The notes: generated by a model from the sequence alone, not told the origin. 64,000 bases of DNA from Bacillota bacterium (GCA_023395555.1 JAEWYQ010000018.1:33008-97007); one strand, 5' to 3'; positions 17,757 through 27,729 are shown, counted from the stretch's first letter. Translations and numbers: made by a program.

Positions 17757-18779
17757 CTAATTGATGAAGAGTTTTGGTCTCAGGGTATCCGCCAGAGCGG
17801 AGAGCTTGTTATCCTCCATAATTCTTCCCAGTCCGTTTACTACTGTGTTGGAGGAATCAGAGCATATATTAATCTTCAGATCGGTTTCCTTTTGCATCAG
17901 CTGATCCAGAGCATAGATTTTGGCAGAGCCTCCGGTGACATAGATACCGCTGTCAATGATATCGGAGGATATCTCCGGCGGAGTCCGCTCCAGAATAATC
18001 TTAATGGCATCAATAATGGCAAACATATGCTCGGATATCGCCTCATAGACATCGGAAGAGCTTACTTCCATCTCCAACGGCAGGCCGGTCACAACATCAC
18101 GGCCGTATACCCTGACGCTGGCTTCTACATTGGTGATGGCGCTGGCCAGCTTCTTCTTAATATTCTCGGCGGTTTTATCCCCGATATACAGATTGTATTT
18201 TCTTTTTACCATACTTTTAATGCTCTCATCCAGCCGGTTTCCGCCCACGGGAATCAATTTGCTGAGAACGATTCCGCCCAGGGACAGAATGGAAACCTCC
18301 GTGGTATCGGCACCGATGTCTACAATCATAACTCCTCTTGCCGTCATAATATCCAGTCCGACCCCTACCGCGTCGGCAATGGGTTTTTCTACGATCTTGA
18401 TCTTACCTGCCTTCAGATTGGCGCTGGCAATCAGATCATAAAAGGAACGGCGCTCCACCTCGGTAATATCCGTGGGCGTTGCCACGATATAATCAGCCGC
18501 TCCCGGACGTGCGGAGCCCCCGATCCGGTGCATAAAATGCCGGAGCAGGGACAGCATATTGGCAACATCGGCAATAACCCCGTTTCTCACGGGATAGCTT
18601 ACCTCAATATTAGCCGGCGCTTTTTCATACATCTCAAAGGCTTCGTCCCCCGAAGCAATCACTGTCTTCCGGTTGGATATGGCAATAATATTGCGCTCAT
18701 CCAGAACGATCCCCTGTCCTTTTTTATATATTTTTATTGTACTGGTACCGAAGTCGATACCAAATGCTTTCGAAGCCAT
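17757..18779 (-). CDS. mreB: Actin-like rod shape-determining protein MreB
   Basis: A 340-residue bacterial actin. The phosphate 1 motif (FGIDFGTSTIKIY), the connecting motif and phosphate 2 motif (MIVDIGADTTEVSIL) and adenosine motif (YVTGGSAKI) are present. It could be called Mbl equally well on sequence. The frame is open to 18800, but AGGAGG sits 10 nt before the ATG at 18779. It heads the mreBCD-PBP2-min-rodA string downstream of radC. Confidence 0.95.
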   Translation of the reverse strand: MASKAFGIDFGTSTIKIYKKGQGIVLDERNIIAISNRKTVIASGDEAFEMYEKAPANIEVSYPVRNGVIADVANMLSLLRHFMHRIGGSARPGAADYIVATPTDITEVERRSFYDLIASANLKAGKIKIVEKPIADAVGVGLDIMTARGVMIVDIGADTTEVSILSLGGIVLSKLIPVGGNRLDESIKSMVKRKYNLYIGDKTAENIKKKLASAITNVEASVRVYGRDVVTGLPLEMEVSSSDVYEAISEHMFAIIDAIKIILERTPPEISSDIIDSGIYVTGGSAKIYALDQLMQKETDLKINICSDSSNTVVNGLGRIMEDNKLSALADTLRPKLFIN

Positions 18780-18824
18780 AATTGTGTAACCTCCTATCAT
18801 CGCATGGAGCTGTTCTGGCGTTAT

Positions 18825-18853
18825 GGTTCATCTGAAGGAAATTCAGATGAACC
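18825..18853. other. Hairpin over the radC stop codon
   Basis: A perfect 12-bp stem (18825-18836 with 18842-18853) with a 5-nt loop. The radC stop codon lies inside the 5' arm on the minus strand. No U-run follows, so it looks like a processing or stability element rather than a strong terminator. Confidence 0.6.
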
Positions 18854-19535
18854 CCTGCTCCCTTAAGCTGATATATCTATTATCGCCAATAATTATGTGA
18901 TCCATAAGTGTAATTCCGACTAAATTCCCGGCTTCTGCCACCTTTTTCGTAACCCGGACGTCTTCCGGACTTGGGGTGGGATCACCGCTTGGATGGTTAT
19001 GTATCAGGATAATGCTCACCGCTTCATATTTGATGGCCTGTACGAAGACTTCCCTGGTAGGCATGATGGAGGTGTTTACCGTCCCCTCGGAGATCACCAG
19101 TTCCTTCCGTTTTCTGCCCTTAGAATCCATCATAAGCAGTAGAACCCGCTCGCAGGTCAGATGCCGCATATCCTGCATGTAATATTCCGCCACACTTTTC
19201 GGAGAGTTTAAACGAAGCTGCTCCTCCAGAGTTTCCTTCGCCATGCGCCTGGTAAGTTCCGTCAGGCAGCACAGCTCAATGGCCTTCACTCTGCCGATTC
19301 CCTTGATCTTCTTAAGCTCCTCCAGGGTGAAATAATTCAGCCCCTTTAATCCGGGATAGGCAGCGCAATTCAAGATATTCACCGCCAGATCAATTGCTCT
19401 TAACTTCTTTGTTCCGGTCCGAAGAATCACTGCCAGCAGTTCCGCATCGGACAAAAACCCGGCCCCGTAACGTTCACATTTTTCATAAGGACGTTCGGAA
19501 CAAGGCAGTTCCTTCACTGTTAAATAATTTTCCAT
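18843..19535 (-). CDS. radC: JAB-domain protein RadC
   Basis: A 230-residue RadC protein: N-terminal helix-hairpin-helix (IKGIGRVKAIEL) and a C-terminal JAMM/MPN domain with the metal motif HNHPSGDPTPSPEDV. Its cellular role is not settled; the old repair assignment in E. coli was incorrect. It sits next to mreB as in many Firmicutes. Confidence 0.95.
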   Translation of the reverse strand: MENYLTVKELPCSERPYEKCERYGAGFLSDAELLAVILRTGTKKLRAIDLAVNILNCAAYPGLKGLNYFTLEELKKIKGIGRVKAIELCCLTELTRRMAKETLEEQLRLNSPKSVAEYYMQDMRHLTCERVLLLMMDSKGRKRKELVISEGTVNTSIMPTREVFVQAIKYEAVSIILIHNHPSGDPTPSPEDVRVTKKVAEAGNLVGITLMDHIIIGDNRYISLREQGFI

Positions 19536-19598
19536 CTTTCGATCCTCCGTATTCCTCTCTCCAGGAAACCGGACTGTTTCGAAATGATTGCTCTCTTT

Positions 19599-19874
19599 CT
19601 AAAGCTTTTTATAAATGATTACGGCAATAGCGGCGCCGATCACGCTGGCTATCGTGATCTTGAGCCGGAAGCCGAAATGCAGTACCAGCACCCCCAGATC
19701 CAGGGTTACAATATTGCCCTTGTCCACATTTCCTATGGAAAAATTCATTCCATAATCCAGCCAGCTCAAGGCCCCTGCACCTCTCAGAAGGTATCCGATA
19801 AAACTTCCCACCACCATACCGGCTAACAGCAGAAGAAATAAAGCCCATCTGTTTTTGCTCAATACTCTTGCCAT
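19599..19874 (-). CDS. DUF4321 small membrane protein
   Basis: A 91-residue protein with two hydrophobic helices (about 8-30 and 65-88). The start RVLSKNRWALFLLLLAGMVVGSF with a GxFIGYLL turn matches the DUF4321 family, of unknown function. GGGAGG lies 10 nt before the ATG at 19874; the frame is open to 19919 but without a site. It is usually found with radC and mreB in clostridia. Confidence 0.8.
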   Translation of the reverse strand: MARVLSKNRWALFLLLLAGMVVGSFIGYLLRGAGALSWLDYGMNFSIGNVDKGNIVTLDLGVLVLHFGFRLKITIASVIGAAIAVIIYKKL

Positions 19875-19981
19875 AAAATGTCTGCCTCCCAGTATCATAA
19901 TCAAATAACATTTTATCACAAATGCTGTATTTTGTATATGCTAAACTTGATTTTGTGGATATGGGAGGTTTGGCCCGGTCT

Positions 19982-21271
19982 CTATAGGTGAAGCAGCCCT
20001 GCTTCAAAAAGCTTTTGTACTGAATTGAGAATACCGAATTTGGCGTGATACCAAGTGAGACCTCCCTGGAAGAAAACAGTGTAGGGGGGCTTAATGGGCG
20101 CATCGGCGGATAGCTCGATGGAGGAGCCCTGAACGAAGGCGCCTGCTGCCATGATGACGTCGCATTGATATCCGGGCATAGCCCATGGCTCAGGGACTAC
20201 ATAGCTGTCCACAGGGGCCGCCGCCTGAATTCCACGGCAGAAGGCAATTACCGCTTCGGCACTGTTCAGGGTAACCGCCTGGATGATATCGTGGCGCTCC
20301 TGCACGGAATTGGGCAATACTCCATAGCCCAGCTTCTCGTATATATTGGCGGCAAATACGGCGCCCTTGACCGCCCCGGAGACCACCTGGGGAGATAAGA
20401 ACAGTCCCTGGAACAAGGAGGAATTCAACCCAAGGGTGGCTCCCACTTCCTTGCCGAGACCGGGTGCGGTGAGACGATAGGCCGCATTTTCAACGTATTC
20501 CTGTTTGCCCACAATATAGCCTCCGATGGGTGCCAGACCGCCCCCCGGATTTTTAATCAGAGATCCCACACAGAGATCGGCTCCCACCTGGGTCGGCTCC
20601 GTCAGCTCCACAAATTCTCCGTAGCAATTATCCACCATGCATATGATATCCGGCTTCCGCTCCTTCAGAAAACGGATCAGCTCCCCAATCTGTGCAACGG
20701 ACAGGGTGGGCCTGTCTGCATAGCCTTTGGAACGTTGGATTGTGGCCAGTCTGGTATTGGGCTTTAGTGCTGCCCGGATGCCCTCCCAGTCAAAACCGCC
20801 GTCCGGCTTTAAATCCACCTGGGAGTAGGTAATCCCATACTCCGCCAGGGAACCTCTGGCCTTCGTAATGCCGATCACACCCTCCAGGGTATCATAGGGC
20901 TTTCCCACCGGGGAGAGTATCTCATCCCCCGGCCTCAGATTCCCGGACAGGGCAACCGTAAGGGCATGGGTGCCGCTGATTAACTGGGGCCGGACCAGGG
21001 CATCCTCCGCCTGGAATACATCGGCATAAACTCTTTCCAGGGTATCCCTTCCGATATCATTGTAACCATAGCCGGTGGTAGCCGCAAAATGAATATCACT
21101 GAGCCGGTTATCCTGCATGGCTTTTAATACCTTCATCTGGTTGTACTCCGCAATTTTATCAATCTTCAGAAAACGCTCTGCCAGCTTCTCTTCTACCTCC
21201 AGACAAAAATTCAATACTCTGGAATCAATTCCAAGCCCCCGGTAAGCATTTGTCAATTCCTGCTTTATCAA
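19982..21271 (-). CDS. YnbB-like PLP-dependent enzyme (methionine gamma-lyase family, formerly aluminium resistance protein)
   Basis: A fold-type I PLP enzyme of about 429 residues. The PLP lysine is in SLIKNPGGG, and GTHALTVALSGNLRPGDE lies in the cofactor-binding half. Bacillus YnbB is the orthologue. The in vivo substrate is not known and the aluminium label is historical. The frame is open from an ATG at 21298 that has no ribosome-binding site; a TTG at 21271 has GAGGAGG 8 nt upstream and is the better start. Confidence 0.87.
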   Translation of the reverse strand: MIKQELTNAYRGLGIDSRVLNFCLEVEEKLAERFLKIDKIAEYNQMKVLKAMQDNRLSDIHFAATTGYGYNDIGRDTLERVYADVFQAEDALVRPQLISGTHALTVALSGNLRPGDEILSPVGKPYDTLEGVIGITKARGSLAEYGITYSQVDLKPDGGFDWEGIRAALKPNTRLATIQRSKGYADRPTLSVAQIGELIRFLKERKPDIICMVDNCYGEFVELTEPTQVGADLCVGSLIKNPGGGLAPIGGYIVGKQEYVENAAYRLTAPGLGKEVGATLGLNSSLFQGLFLSPQVVSGAVKGAVFAANIYEKLGYGVLPNSVQERHDIIQAVTLNSAEAVIAFCRGIQAAAPVDSYVVPEPWAMPGYQCDVIMAAGAFVQGSSIELSADAPIKPPYTVFFQGGLTWYHAKFGILNSVQKLFEAGLLHL

Positions 21272-21310
21272 AATAATATCCTCCTCTCGGTTCTCCATTC
21301 ACAATATTTA

Positions 21311-21376
21311 TCATGGAAATTACCTTTCAACCGGGGCTGCACTATCACTCCATCGGCTGAAAGGTAACTTCCATGA
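21311..21376. repeat. Long inverted repeat between the YnbB-like gene and miaA
   Basis: Arms of about 23 nt (21311-21333 and 21354-21376) pair with one mismatch and wobble pairs, closing a 20-nt loop. No U-run on either strand. Confidence 0.75.
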
Positions 21377-21437
21377 CACAGAAGAACCGGTACATTTCTG
21401 CTTTTTATATTGAGCTTACATAATATAATTATGACAA

Positions 21438-22382
21438 TCAAATAATTCCTTTTTCTTTTAAGCAATTCAATAAATAGCCTAACAGCTCTTCCTGAGAAGA
21501 AAAATGATCCTTTTCCACCCATTGAACCTCTTTCTCCCGCTTGAACCAGGTGAGCTGCCGTTTTGCAAAATGCCTGGTATCTCTTTTCAGGGTATAAACG
21601 GCTTCTTCCAGAGAACATTCCCCATCCAGGAAAGCCAGCAGCTCCTTATACCCAAGACCCTGCATGCTCACCAGATCCCTTGTATAGCCTCTGGCGGCCA
21701 AAGCCTTTACCTCATCAAGAAGGCCCTGCTCCATCATCCGGTCCACACGCTCGTTAATCGTATGATAGAGCTTGCCGCGGTCCCGGTTCAGGACAAAATA
21801 GCAGAACCGGTACGGTGATCCCTTCTGCCGCTGCATGGCATTATGCTCCGATATTCTGTCTCCCGTCAGCCTGGCATATTCCAGAGCACGAATTACCCGT
21901 TTGCCGTTATTGGGATGTATGGCGGCGGCGCTGTCCGGATCAATCTCTGCCAGCATATTGTGAAGGTATTCCTTCCCCCGCTCCTCACAGATTCCCTCCA
22001 GCTCCGCGCGATAGGAGGTATCTGATTCGTTTTCCGTAAAATCAATATCATATAGTAGCGCCTGGATATAAAAACCGGTGCCTCCTACAATGACCGGTAT
22101 CCTCCCCCTTGCATGAATCTGGCGAATATACTCCTTCGCAAGCTGCTGAAACCGGACCACATTGAACTCCTCCTCGGGAAGCAGCTCGCCAATGAGATAA
22201 TGAGGGACGCCCTGCATCTCGGGGGCAGTAATCTTAGCCGTTCCGATATCCATATACTGATAGACCTGCATGGAATCAGCCGATATGATCTCACCATTGA
22301 CTGCCTTAGCCAATTCAATGGATAAGGAGGTCTTTCCTACAGAGGTTGGACCGGTCAGAATAATTAAAGGTTTTTTCTCCAT
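21438..22382 (-). CDS. miaA: tRNA dimethylallyltransferase
   Basis: Transfers a dimethylallyl group to A37 of tRNAs that read UNN codons. The protein is 314 residues, with the P-loop GPTSVGKTSLS at the N-terminus, DSMQVYQYMDIGTAK and the VGGTGFYIQAL segment. The start at 22382 follows GGAGG by 5 nt; an ATG at 22394 overlaps the mutL stop but has no site. The mutS-mutL-miaA order is standard. Confidence 0.96.
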   Translation of the reverse strand: MEKKPLIILTGPTSVGKTSLSIELAKAVNGEIISADSMQVYQYMDIGTAKITAPEMQGVPHYLIGELLPEEEFNVVRFQQLAKEYIRQIHARGRIPVIVGGTGFYIQALLYDIDFTENESDTSYRAELEGICEERGKEYLHNMLAEIDPDSAAAIHPNNGKRVIRALEYARLTGDRISEHNAMQRQKGSPYRFCYFVLNRDRGKLYHTINERVDRMMEQGLLDEVKALAARGYTRDLVSMQGLGYKELLAFLDGECSLEEAVYTLKRDTRHFAKRQLTWFKREKEVQWVEKDHFSSQEELLGYLLNCLKEKGII

Positions 22383-22394
22383 ATTAACCTCCAT

Positions 22395-24389
22395 TTATAA
22401 TACCCGTTTGAATTTACGCTCCAGCTCATACTGGCTCATGGAGATAATAACCGGACGGCCATGGGGGCAGTGGTAGGGATTCTCAAGGGTTAACAGCTCC
22501 CGGATTAGGGCTCCCGCTTCCTCATGGGAAAATGCATGGTTTGCCTTTACAGCCGCCTTACAGGACATGGAAGCCACTCTCTCCAGGATAGAATTTGCGG
22601 CGGGCGCGGCGCTGTTTACCTCCTCTGCCAGGTCATCAATGAATTCCAGCAGCAGTTCCTTCTCCGAAAGCCCGTATAAATCTGCCGGGACTGCCCGGAC
22701 GGAATATTCATTTCCTCCAAAATGCTCGAACTCATAGCCAATGCTGGTCAGTACCTCTTCCCTCTTTGCAAGGACTTCCTGCTCCCGGAGGGTCAGGGTC
22801 AGTACGATGGGAGGAAGAAGCTGCTGGGATACATAAGTCTTCGTCCTCGCTGCCGCCATAATCCGTTCGTAGAGAACCTTTTCATGGGCAGCGTGCTGGT
22901 CTATGATATACAGATCTTTCTTATATTCCACCAGCCAATAGGTGGAGAATACCTGACCAATAATCCGGTGCTCCTGAACAGCCTGCTTTGAAAGGAAGGG
23001 CTTCTCTTCCTCCGCTGCAGCTCCGGTAAAGAGGTCCATCTGCTGCCCGCCCGACAAGATTCTCAGCGCTTCCAGACTTGCCTGGGGATTTACCGCTTTT
23101 GCCGCAGGAAGGCCATGAGAACCCTTTGATTCTGCTGCCGCCCTGCCGGATGACTCCTTTAACAGCTGTACCTTTGCGGACGACTCATAGATAACCGGTT
23201 CAGATGATCCCGAATGGTTTTTAGATGGTACCTCCGGCCATGCTTCGCCTTTTATATTATTGATCTCATTCTGTATTTCATTCTCTATCTTATTCTGAAA
23301 CCGGTACTGCTCCCTGCGCTTCTGCTCAAAAGGCTCCGGCATCCTCGGCTGCTCCTGTTTCTTCTCTTCCTCAGGAACAAGAGTGACCTTAGGAATCATC
23401 TCTTTCCCGGAGAGGGCATCCCGGATCAGCCCATAGACACAGCGATAGATTTCCTCCCCGTTTTTCAGCCGTATTTCCAGCTTCTGAGGATGAACATTCA
23501 CATCGATCCGTTCCGGATCAATCTCAAAATAAAGGGAAGTAAAGGGGTATTTGTGCTGCATCAAATAGGACTTGTACCCCTCCTCAATTGCCTTTGTTAT
23601 AATGTTACTCTTAATATAACGCCCGTTGATAAAATAATTTTCAAAATTCCGGTTTCCTCTGGTAATGGAAGGTTTCCCGATATAGCCGGTTACCTTTATG
23701 CCTTCCTCCTCATATTCCACCGGAAGCAGCTCCCTGGTAATATCCCTGCCGTAGATCTGGTACAGAATATCCTTACTGTTATTATTCCCGGAAGACTGCA
23801 ATTTAACTTGATTATTGGTGATAAATTTAAAGGACACATTGGGATGGGAGATCATCAGGCGTTCCATCAGGTCACTGACATAGCCGGCTTCTGTTACGGC
23901 GGATTTCAGGAATTTACGTCTGGCCGGAGTGTTGAAGAATAGATTGCGCACGATGATGGTGGTTCCGCCGGGACAGCCGATTTCCTCCACGGACTTTTCT
24001 TCCCCTCCCTCAATCACATATCGAAATCCGTTTAATGCTGCGGGAGTCTTGGTGATGAGCTCCACCTGGGCCACGGAGGCAATGCTGGACAATGCTTCTC
24101 CGCGGAAGCCCAGACTGGTGACACTGAGCAGATCTCCGGCAGTCCGTATCTTGCTGGTGGCATGGCGCAGGAATGCCAGGGGAATATCCTCCCGGTCCAT
24201 TCCGCTCCCATTGTCGGTAATCCGGATAAAGGTCAGTCCCCCCTCTTTGATCTCGGCAGTAATGGCGGTTGCTCCGGCGTCCATTGCATTTTCAATGAGC
24301 TCCTTCACTACCGCACTGGGACGTTCCACAACCTCTCCGGCTGCGATCTGGTTAATGGTGGCTTCATCAAGAATATGAATAAGCGACAT
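22395..24389 (-). CDS. mutL: DNA mismatch repair endonuclease MutL
   Basis: A 664-residue GHKL ATPase. ATP-binding motifs are ENAMDAGAT, DNGSGM and GFRGEALSS. A variable linker (about 340-460, with many Gln/Asn/Glu) leads to a C-terminal domain holding the endonuclease motif DQHAxxExxxxE (DQHAAHEKVLYE), so it nicks DNA like Bacillus MutL rather than relying on MutH. AGGAGG precedes the ATG; mutS ends 10 nt upstream. Confidence 0.97.
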   Translation of the reverse strand: MSLIHILDEATINQIAAGEVVERPSAVVKELIENAMDAGATAITAEIKEGGLTFIRITDNGSGMDREDIPLAFLRHATSKIRTAGDLLSVTSLGFRGEALSSIASVAQVELITKTPAALNGFRYVIEGGEEKSVEEIGCPGGTTIIVRNLFFNTPARRKFLKSAVTEAGYVSDLMERLMISHPNVSFKFITNNQVKLQSSGNNNSKDILYQIYGRDITRELLPVEYEEEGIKVTGYIGKPSITRGNRNFENYFINGRYIKSNIITKAIEEGYKSYLMQHKYPFTSLYFEIDPERIDVNVHPQKLEIRLKNGEEIYRCVYGLIRDALSGKEMIPKVTLVPEEEKKQEQPRMPEPFEQKRREQYRFQNKIENEIQNEINNIKGEAWPEVPSKNHSGSSEPVIYESSAKVQLLKESSGRAAAESKGSHGLPAAKAVNPQASLEALRILSGGQQMDLFTGAAAEEEKPFLSKQAVQEHRIIGQVFSTYWLVEYKKDLYIIDQHAAHEKVLYERIMAAARTKTYVSQQLLPPIVLTLTLREQEVLAKREEVLTSIGYEFEHFGGNEYSVRAVPADLYGLSEKELLLEFIDDLAEEVNSAAPAANSILERVASMSCKAAVKANHAFSHEEAGALIRELLTLENPYHCPHGRPVIISMSQYELERKFKRVL

Positions 24390-24399
24390 GGGACACCTC

Positions 24400-27114
24400 C
24401 TATATTCGGTCCTTTATCTTCCTTTGGAGCTGGTACAGCTTATTGATGGAATCAATGGGTGTTAATCTGGCAATATCCATATCCCGCAGCTCGGTGATAA
24501 TATCCTCGTTTTCGGAAGTGGAAAATAAGGAGAGCTGTTCCCGGAACTCTTTGGATTTCCTGCCCTTTCTGGCGGTATCGGTGCCGGAAGGAACAAACTG
24601 CCCCGCTTCAAAGGTCAGCTCCTCCTGCAGGAAAACCTCCCGTGAGGCAGCCGCCTCCGGTGCGGACAGATTCTTCGCCTTCAGGGCAAGGTCATTGCCC
24701 GTCAGCTCCATTACAATCTCTGAGGCTCGCTTAAGGACGCTGGCCGGCACGCCCGCCAGCTTTGCCACCTGGATGCCGTAGCTCTTGTCAGCCCCGCCCT
24801 TGACGATTTTACGAAGAAATACGATATCCTCCCCCTGCTCCTTCACGGCGATGCAGTAATTGTTCACACCCTCCAGCCGGCCCTCCAGCTCTGTCAGCTC
24901 ATGGTAATGGGTTGCAAATAAGGTCTTCGCCCCCAGAATCTGAAGATTGCTGATATGCTCAACCACCGCCCAGGCGATGCTCAGGCCGTCGAAGGTACTG
25001 GTTCCTCTTCCTATCTCATCCAGGATTAAGAGACTGTTCCTGGTGGCATTGCGCAGAATATTAGCCACCTCCGTCATCTCCACCATGAAGGTGCTCTGCC
25101 CGCTGGCCAGATCATCCGAGGCTCCCACTCTGGTGAATATCCGGTCAACGATACCGATGGCGGCGGAATCCGCAGGCACAAAGCTTCCAATCTGGGCCAA
25201 TAAGACAATTAAGGCGGTCTGACGCATATAGGTGGATTTTCCCGCCATATTGGGGCCGGTAATGATGGCGATCCGGTTCTGATTATTATCCAGAAGCGTA
25301 TCATTCGCCACAAACATGTCATGGGAAATCATCCGCTCCACTACGGGATGCCTTCCGTTCTTGATATGGATGGACCCTCCGGTGCTCATCACCGGCTTTA
25401 CATAATTATTCTGCTCAGCCACCAAAGCAAGGGAAGCGAACACATCTATCTTCGCAATTGCCTTGGCTGTCTGTTGAATTCTCTTTACCTCAAGGGCAAT
25501 CCGGTCACGAAGCTCTCCAAACAGATCATATTCCAGAGAGAACAGCTTATCCTCCGCTCCCAGAATAATATCCTCCAGCTCCTTCAGCTCCTGGGTGGTA
25601 TAACGCTCCGCATTGGCCAATGTCTGCTTACGGATCCACGTGGGAGGAACCAGGTTCTGATAAGAATTGGTTACTTCCAGATAATATCCGAAGACACGAT
25701 TAAACCGGATGCGAAGATTCTTAATGCCCGTGGCTTCCCGTTCCTTGGTCTCCAGGTCCATAAGCCAGTCCTTGCCCTCGGTTTTTGCTTTGCGGAGGCG
25801 ATCCACCTCCTCATTGTACCCCTCACGGATGATGCCTCCCTCCTTGACATTGATAGGCGGCTCCTCGGCGATGGAGGAAGCGATTAATTCATGGATATCC
25901 TGCAGGGAATCCAGCTCCGCGTGAATTTCCTTCAGAAGCCCGCTGTCAAAGCTCTGCATCAGGAATTTGATATGGGGAAGCATGGAAAGGGAGGAGCTGA
26001 AAGCGATCAGATCCCTTGGATTCGCGCTTTTATAGCTGATTTTGCTCATGAGACGTTCCAGGTCATAGATGGAATTTAAGTATTCCCGCATCTCTTCCCT
26101 GGTGATCATATTCTCCTTCAGCTGGTCAACGGCCTCCAGGCGCTGATTGATCAGCTCATAATCAATTAAAGGCTGCTCCATAAAGCTGCGCAGCAACCGG
26201 GCCCCCATGGCCGTTTTGGTCTTATCCAGCACCCACAGCAGCGAACCCTTCTTACTCTTCTCCCGGATTGTCTCCGTGAGCTCCAGGTTACGGACGGTGG
26301 AACTGTCCAAAAGCATGTACTTCTCATAGGTATAGGGGGTAAGCTTAACAATATGGGACAGGGAGCTCTTCTGGGTTTCCCGCAAAAACTGCATGACACA
26401 GCCTGCGGCAATGACTCCGATGGTATAATCCTTTAAGCCGATGCCGTCCAATACGCTCACATTAAAATGCTCCTTCAGGGCACGGACACAGAGGTCATCG
26501 TCAAAATACCAGGGCTCTAAAGGAGACAGGGTAATATTATTATAATTCTTCAAAGCTTCAATATTAACCCCTGAGACAAAAAAGGTATCATTGCATACAA
26601 TCTCCGTAGGAGACCATTTGTAAATCTCGTCTATGAGCTTTCGCTCACTGTCCACCTCTGTTACATAGTAATCCCCTGTGGTGACATCCACGATGGAGAT
26701 GCCGTAGGCATTGGTGGTATGTACGACTGACATCAGATAATTATTCTTGGATTCATCCAGAACCTGGGTATTTAAGTTGGTTCCGGGCGTGACAATCCGA
26801 ACCACCTCCCTCTTAACGATCCCCTTTGCCTGCTTCGGGTCCTCCACCTGTTCGCAGATGGCCACCCGGTAGCCCCGGCTGACCAGTTTGCTCAAATAAG
26901 CTTCTACCGCATGATAGGGCACGCCGCACATGGGCGCCCGCTCCTCCTGACCGATATTCTTTCCCGTCAGCGCAATCTCCAGCTCTCTGGAGCAGACATG
27001 GGCATCCTCAAAAAACATCTCATAAAAATCACCCAGACGGTAAAATAAGATACAATCCTTATATTGTTCCTTGATCTGCATGTATTGCTGCATTAAAGGA
27101 GTTAATTGTGTCAT
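24400..27114 (-). CDS. mutS: DNA mismatch repair protein MutS
   Basis: A 904-residue MutS. The mismatch-reading motif (FYRLGDFYEMF) is near residue 25-35, and the Walker A (GPNMAGKSTYM) and Walker B (LLILDEIGRGTS) lie in the C-terminal ATPase domain. It recognises mispairs and recruits MutL. GAAAGG lies before the ATG, and an 18-nt perfect palindrome lies just upstream (27132-27149). Confidence 0.97.
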   Translation of the reverse strand: MTQLTPLMQQYMQIKEQYKDCILFYRLGDFYEMFFEDAHVCSRELEIALTGKNIGQEERAPMCGVPYHAVEAYLSKLVSRGYRVAICEQVEDPKQAKGIVKREVVRIVTPGTNLNTQVLDESKNNYLMSVVHTTNAYGISIVDVTTGDYYVTEVDSERKLIDEIYKWSPTEIVCNDTFFVSGVNIEALKNYNNITLSPLEPWYFDDDLCVRALKEHFNVSVLDGIGLKDYTIGVIAAGCVMQFLRETQKSSLSHIVKLTPYTYEKYMLLDSSTVRNLELTETIREKSKKGSLLWVLDKTKTAMGARLLRSFMEQPLIDYELINQRLEAVDQLKENMITREEMREYLNSIYDLERLMSKISYKSANPRDLIAFSSSLSMLPHIKFLMQSFDSGLLKEIHAELDSLQDIHELIASSIAEEPPINVKEGGIIREGYNEEVDRLRKAKTEGKDWLMDLETKEREATGIKNLRIRFNRVFGYYLEVTNSYQNLVPPTWIRKQTLANAERYTTQELKELEDIILGAEDKLFSLEYDLFGELRDRIALEVKRIQQTAKAIAKIDVFASLALVAEQNNYVKPVMSTGGSIHIKNGRHPVVERMISHDMFVANDTLLDNNQNRIAIITGPNMAGKSTYMRQTALIVLLAQIGSFVPADSAAIGIVDRIFTRVGASDDLASGQSTFMVEMTEVANILRNATRNSLLILDEIGRGTSTFDGLSIAWAVVEHISNLQILGAKTLFATHYHELTELEGRLEGVNNYCIAVKEQGEDIVFLRKIVKGGADKSYGIQVAKLAGVPASVLKRASEIVMELTGNDLALKAKNLSAPEAAASREVFLQEELTFEAGQFVPSGTDTARKGRKSKEFREQLSLFSTSENEDIITELRDMDIARLTPIDSINKLYQLQRKIKDRI

Positions 27115-27131
27115 GGCAAATTCCTTTCGTA

Positions 27132-27149
27132 TACGTTGTTAACAACGTA
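27132..27149. promoter_or_regulatory. 18-nt perfect palindrome upstream of mutS
   Basis: TACGTTGTT/AACAACGTA, 18-35 nt before the mutS start and directly before its ribosome-binding site. It could be a repressor operator of the LacI or TetR type, or a 7-bp RNA hairpin with a TTAA loop. No known operator is recognised. The rest of the 114-nt gap to rnhA shows nothing else. Confidence 0.45.
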
Positions 27150-27228
27150 CTCATATTCTTTTGAATGACCGGCAGCACTGCATCAGCAATAGAATCCTGG
27201 ATGCCGCCCATATACCTCGTATTATTGT

Positions 27229-27708
27229 CTATTCCTCTGATACTACGTCTTCCTGCAATTGATCCCCGTCCGCCGCCGTGGTCGCCAGCACATCACAGCG
27301 TTCATTCATCGGATGGCCGTTATGTCCCTTCACCCACTCATAACGCACCTGATGGGGCTCCATTGCTTTCAGCAGCCTTTTCCACAGATCAATATTTTTA
27401 ACAGGCTCATTCTTTCCCCTCTTCCAGCCCTTCTTAATCCAGCCCTCCAGCCAATGCTCATTAAAGGCCTTCACAAGATACTGGGAATCTGAATAAAGCA
27501 CCACCTGACAGGGTCTGGTCAATGCCTCCAGTCCTGCGATTGCCGCCATAAGCTCCATCCGGTTATTGGTGGTCTTCCGGTAGCCTCCGGAATATTCCCT
27601 TTCATGAACCGTACCCTTAGAATCAACAAATACGACAATAGCGCCGTAGCCGCCGGGTCCTTCCGGGTTTCCTCTGGCTGCTCCATCCGTATAAATTGTA
27701 ACGTTCAT
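27229..27708 (-). CDS. rnhA: Ribonuclease HI
   Basis: Degrades RNA in RNA-DNA hybrids. The 159-residue protein has the four acidic positions: [10 protein letters not shown] (Asp 8), NRMELMA (Glu 52), YSDSQYLV (Asp about 74) and NERCDVLA (Asp about 138). A basic patch ([12 protein letters not shown]) matches the hybrid-binding handle of E. coli RNase HI. AGAAAGG precedes the ATG. It sits between mutS and a second MutS-like gene. Confidence 0.95.
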   Translation of the reverse strand: MNVTIYTDGAARGNPEGPGGYGAIVVFVDSKGTVHEREYSGGYRKTTNNRMELMAAIAGLEALTRPCQVVLYSDSQYLVKAFNEHWLEGWIKKGWKRGKNEPVKNIDLWKRLLKAMEPHQVRYEWVKGHNGHPMNERCDVLATTAADGDQLQEDVVSEE

Positions 27709-27729
27709 ATGAATCCTACACCTTTCTCT

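Noticed and set aside
17709..18866. 385-codon open frame on the plus strand opposite mreB
   Set aside because: It is an antisense shadow of mreB and mreC; no ribosome-binding site, no family pattern, composition biased to Ile/Gly/His as expected from reverse codons.
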